Below, in pieces: positions 59,970 to 64,000 of a DNA stretch of 64,000 nucleotides. Position numbers and translations under genes: made by a program. The stretch spans positions 2,798,001 through 2,862,000 of the forward strand of contig JAEMBT020000009.1 of assembly GCA_018873245.2 (NCBI GenBank), written 5' to 3'. Numbering within the stretch: position 1 is the stretch's first letter; every line of letters starts with the position of its first letter. Under the pieces are notes generated by a model. That model was given only the letters and a program-made list of their open reading frames with translations, made no database searches and was not told the origin of the DNA. This DNA comes from Archegozetes longisetosus. Taxonomy: Eukaryota; Arthropoda; Arachnida; Sarcoptiformes; Trhypochthoniidae.

Positions 59970-61060
59970 CTGTATATTATATATAGATTGTATATTACGA
60001 TTATATATATAATTTCATGATCCGGGATTTTAGAAACCAAGTTCGTTTTAAACCTATTCGCCTCTATATGTAATTTATAAATTGTGAAATAAATTGGATC
60101 TAAGGAAAATCTTTTATGCTCCTCTAGAGCAGGCTGATGGGTGCAGATTGACTCGACGCTTTATGTAGTTTACAAAATTTGATATAAAATTAATAGGAGA
60201 AAGTTCTTCAAAACTATATTTTAGATAAGTATACCAAAAAACAATGCTTGTTGCTGCAAAATTTTACAAATATAGCAGAGAAAATTCTTTTTCAAGTTAG
60301 AAATATATTTTTAATTATTGTGGCACTAACGATATTATCGTCAAATATACTCTTGCAGCGTAGAGTGAGAGTCGCGCGCGAAGCAATACCTACTTTAATA
60401 AACAAGCTACACTAACGTGCACGAATTAACGATACTAGCTTGCATAAGTTAACGGTAATATCGATCTATCTCTATTCTCGACTGACGTCGAACCAATCAC
60501 AAAGCAGAGAATCGTTCTATTACAAAATTATCGTTTACATGTTAATATCGTCAAACTGTCTATAAAAGTAGGCATAGCGTAGCGCGCGCGACTCTTCACT
60601 CCTTGTCCATAGAAGGAGAAGGTAGAAGGAGTTCTACCTTAGCAGAAGGCCGACGCGGAGTGAAGAGATATAATGTATATTGTGTAGTATATCATATATA
60701 TAACGAAAGGGTTTGTAGAATCCAGTTTTATTTTCAATCTATTCGCTTCTTTATGTATTTTGTAAGTTTTGAAACAAATTTGATCGAGGGAAATATTTTT
60801 TTCGAGTGAAACTTTGAGTTTGAAAGAGATAACTCTGAGCTAAGTGACTGTCTATACTATCGTCAGTTCATAGTAGTAGAGAGATAAGAAAAGGCCGACG
60901 CGGAGTTCAGACATTTATATATGCGTGTATAATGTATATTCTACAATATTTATGACATATAATTATATATACGTATATATATAATTTCATTAACCGATAT
61001 TGTAGGAACCAAATGCTTTAAAACTATTCGTCTTTTACGCGGTTTACAAATTATGAAAAT
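59970..61060. repeat. Three diverged direct repeats with an LTR-like insert
   Basis: Units at about 59970-60140, 60670-60800 and 60940-61080 share TGTATATT, an AT-dinucleotide stretch, ATTCGCCTCT or ATTCGCTTCT, and GAAATAAATT-type segments. AGGCCGACGCGGAGT occurs at both 60647 and 60893. Between units 1 and 2 (about 60350-60650) a less AT-rich stretch has a TATAAAAG at about 60562 and GCGCGCGACTC, which resembles an LTR promoter. No coding sequence is present. Confidence 0.45.
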
Positions 61061-61319
61061 TGTGGGAAATATTTTTACTTCTTTAAGCAACTGGTTTATC
61101 TAGCCAAAATTCTTAGACAATTCAGTCGGGAACTTGAAAATTTTTATCCCTTGAAAGAAAAGTTTAGTTATAGGAAAAGGTATGAATAATTAGCGATATA
61201 GTAAGAGTTTATCTAGGTTCTGATCGTAATAAGGTACCACTAGAATTGGTAGTCGACGATTGGGATGAAATATTGTGCTAATTATTGTGATCATTGAAAA
61301 AATTAAGTAGTCCAATATG

Positions 61320-61665
61320 CCCCACTTGGACATTACGTTAGTCTAAATGTTCGTCTAAATCGAGCGCACTCATAGTTATTTTTAGACGCTAGAGGGCCTC
61401 TATTAGCTAATTAGCGTATCGGTAACGTTCTAAAAGTTCTCGAGATCTACTCGAGATAACTGATCAAACGAGACGTCAAAATACTTAACTCTACGTTTTA
61501 TCACGCGGCGTGTTTCGCCTCTTTGGTCGGGTCAGAATTTGCCAGGCTCGAGTCGGAAGTGGTTCTTTTTGTAAGTCGACGAGTGTGATGTATCACACTC
61601 GAGGACGGGAGACTGCCATATACCTTAGACCCATTAGACCACATTTACCCTAAATTAATTTTTGT
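61320..61665. repeat. Fragment related to the 602-bp foldback family
   Basis: The right end reads AGACCCATTAGACCACATTT and then ACCCTAA, close to the terminus of the element at 11002-11603. GTTCTCGAGAT and GGCTCGAGTCGGAAGTGG-like segments also correspond to it. The left end is not recognisable. It is a diverged and probably truncated copy. Confidence 0.5.
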
Positions 61666-62984
61666 CAAAAATCACTATTATTTCTATATTACTCATAACT
61701 TGGAATTTTAATATGTAATAATTCTTTAAATTATAGGTTGTATTCTAAAGTAGAACGTTCACTTGATTCGGAGGAAGACTCGATTTGATTTTTCATGTCA
61801 AATTCAAACCAGCTTCGACGGATCCAATGAGAACTTCGACGGACTAGACACCAACTCATTAGGTTTGTGAGTTCAAGCGGACTGTACGTGGACTAATCGG
61901 ATTTGTGCTTAGGACACTGGTTTGGGAATAAGGAACAAGAGTTAACGATGGGATTAGGATGTTTTGATTACACTACTCACTAGAAATAGTTTTTTATGTT
62001 TACAGGTAGAAATATTTATTTACAAATGTTTTTCTCTATGAATGTGTTTAAATTTTTTAAGATTTTAAAATTTAAACTAATCTAGTTTTTAATTAAATTG
62101 TTGCGTTTCAAATGAATTGTCAGTTATCATCAAAATAAATGCTCCAACTTTCTAAAATAAAGTTTTTATTTATTGGTTACATAGAAAGTCCAGAGTATAA
62201 AATATAAGTTCAATTGCCAAGATAAGTGTAATAAGCAGATTAGACTTGAAATAAGTTTACATTGTTACAAAACACAAACTTTTATAAACTATTTTTTCAG
62301 TACTCTTACTACACATTATGTTCAACACTGGGCTTAAAAGCTGAAATAACTCTTTTTCTTGTAATACATAAACCACTAATGTGTTCCACTTTTCGTCTAT
62401 CCAGTATTTGCTGTCATTTCTACACAAAATAAAGCCTTAGAAAGCCGATCATGTGACCCACTATTCAACTTTTCATTCGACCTTTCACTTCCAATGAACA
62501 CAATTATGTAAAAATGTGAAAAATTAGATAAAATAAGTTTTATGTAAAAATAAAAGCTTAAAAACTTGTTAAAGAATTGCATAAGATTTCTCATTGTTCA
62601 TAACAAACATAACTAATATGTGCTGTTCTTAATTCTAATTATGATGTCATATTCAATATCTCTATTGAGTATTATATTCATAAAAACTGATGGTTTATAA
62701 AATATTTCATGATGCAATTTTCTAATAATTCGTTATCATGTTTGAAATTAGTTGTAAGGTTAATATTGAGTTATTTAAATAATTCAGCACAATATTTCAT
62801 AACCATAAGTAAATTATTAGACTTTTCATATTGAAATTGACAAAACAATGGTATATTAAAGTATTTGTCTTTGAGGCATTAACTTTGTCTTAAAAGCGAA
62901 GAGGGAAAATTCTAAAGATAATTTTCTTTAGAGCTAAGAGCAAAAAAATTTAAATTTAAATTATGAACTCTGATCAACAGATTG
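61666..62984. other. Intergenic; right part duplicates the ABC 3' flank
   Basis: 61666-62108 shows nothing recognisable. 62109-62984 is the diverged copy of 42064-43195, the 3' flank of the other ABC gene. No separate gene was seen. Confidence 0.55.
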
Positions 62985-63619
62985 TTACAATATTTTATAG
63001 TAATTTACTTCATAAGTTAATCGTGTTCTCGAACACGTTGTTTCCTCATTAGATTTTTGGGTCACAAGTTTCATATCACGAACTGATTGTCTTTCTTTAA
63101 ATGAATTCGCTTTGATCATCAGTGCTATCAGTGACAACAACTTCAATACTAAAAGATAAATCAATATATTCCTAAAATTAGCCCAAATATCCTTATCATT
63201 GATCTTAAGCTGATATAAAACGCTCGAAAAACTATCAGAATCACAACGATTCAAACCATAGATAACAAACATTAAAGATTCGAAAATGATTTTAAGAAAA
63301 GATAATTCACTTAACAATTGGAGAGAATAGTGTAGTTCTTTGATCGGTGCATTCATATTACTTAGAGCTAAAGTAAAAATGTATACAGAAGCGGAAACTA
63401 GAAGTGCGGTGAGTTGGTTTTCATTGAATATGATTCCCATTAATTGTCCATAACTTTGAGCACATAATAGGCCGATAATCATAAAGTATAGGTATCCGAA
63501 GTATATGAAGATTGAGTCGTAAAAGTTGATTATCCACAAAAATGGTATGAATGTTATGATTACTGGTATCATATCCACTGTTGATTTTGCTAAATAGTAT
63601 GAACCTGTGCTGTACCAAA
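62985..63619 (-). CDS. ABCG-type transporter, last exon of a second gene (partial)
   Basis: The 3'-terminal exon of another ABC transporter whose remaining exons lie beyond the right edge. It starts after a TTTCTTATAG acceptor at 63619 with WYSTGSYYLAKSTVDMIPV, the entry to the second half of a TMD. It contains helices at FLWIINFYDSIF and YFMIIGLLCAQSYG, and ends near TRLTYEVNYYKIL. It is very close to the last exon of the gene at 43196-51565 (for example DRCDSDSFSGVLYQLKINDK against NRCDSDSFSSVLYQLKINDK) and uses the same intron phase. The frame is intact. Whether it belongs to a full-size or half-size transporter cannot be told from this window. 63620-64000 is intron with nothing recognisable. 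Confidence 0.85.
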
Positions 63620-64000
63620 CTATAAGAAAAGTCAATTTTGCTTTCGTTAAATAAAATCTATACTTTTAAGTAAAAGTTTACTCCCTATTAAGCTCTTGAA
63701 AATAATCATGCAATAAATAAGAATAATAATAAAAATTATCAAAATTTCTTTGAAGCTAAGGTTAATTACAATAAAGCTTTCAAAATTTCTTCTGCTATAT
63801 TAATGTTTGAAAACTATGTTATTGAAGTGTAAATTAATGTAAGCTTTAGATAAATGCAATGTGCATCAACAATTTTTGCAATTGTTTTGTTTGTTTCAGG
63901 GTAAAGGCTTAACACACAATATTAGATCGATTACTATCCCATAAAATTTACTCAAAACTAGTTACTAATCATACAGTTTTCTCCAAGTTGTTCTCACAAA

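Noticed and set aside
1-64000. CRISPR arrays, bacterial operons or defence systems
   Set aside because: Genes have spliceosomal introns and eukaryotic domains; the repeats are inverted or transposon-like, with no spaced direct-repeat array.

Overview
The window is AT-rich eukaryotic nuclear DNA. It has short introns (mostly 50-130 bp) with GT-AG borders, widely spaced small genes and many inverted-repeat elements. Three things suggest an arthropod, probably a mite or other chelicerate: a gustatory-receptor gene with the C-terminal TY motif, an ionotropic-receptor gene, and degenerate CCTAA (TTAGG-type) repeats. Multi-finger C2H2 proteins with CDWPGC-type fingers fit this. The assignment is inference; no ribosomal or mitochondrial marker is present.

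Layout. 0-9 kb: foldback elements, an internally duplicated 4+4 transmembrane gene (minus strand), a dead Tc1-like transposase, a gustatory receptor (minus) and a hAT-like relic. 9-20 kb: no host gene recognised; three diverged copies of one non-coding unit, one broken by a 602-bp foldback element, a fragment of a DDE transposase with a SWIM zinc finger, an LTR-like stretch, and a 2.0-kb Tc1/mariner element with inverted repeats of about 340 bp. 20.6-23 kb: a four-exon ionotropic receptor (plus). 24.3-27.6 kb: a large foldback element made of 137-bp tandem repeats in mirror orientation, with an 8-bp target duplication, carrying a nested, apparently intact DD37E transposon. 28-39 kb: a gene-dense block with two paralogous seven-finger C2H2 genes (minus), a single-exon nine-finger C2H2 gene (plus), a RING/zinc-finger membrane protein (plus) and mitochondrial tRNA methyltransferase TRMT10C/MRPP1 (plus). 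40-42 kb: TIR elements and a tRNA-derived SINE with target duplication. 43.2-51.6 kb: a five-exon full-size ABCG-type transporter (minus), ordered NBD-TMD-NBD-TMD. 51.6-57.8 kb: nothing recognisable beyond small elements. 57.9-58.3 kb: the first exon of a peptide-type GPCR. 59.2-59.7 kb: a dead third copy of the zinc-finger family. 60-61.7 kb: repeats. 63.0-63.6 kb: the last exon of a second ABC transporter entering from the right.

Gene models were built by hand. Exon phases close exactly in the ionotropic receptor, the first zinc-finger gene, the RING gene and TRMT10C. In three other genes (gustatory receptor, second zinc-finger gene, ABC transporter) every exon phase closes only if one base is added to a homopolymer run. 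This points to consensus errors or very recent single-base losses rather than old pseudogenes.

The genes do not form one pathway. Chemosensory genes lie in the left half and a housekeeping/regulatory block in the middle. The ABC transporters and zinc-finger genes show local duplication.
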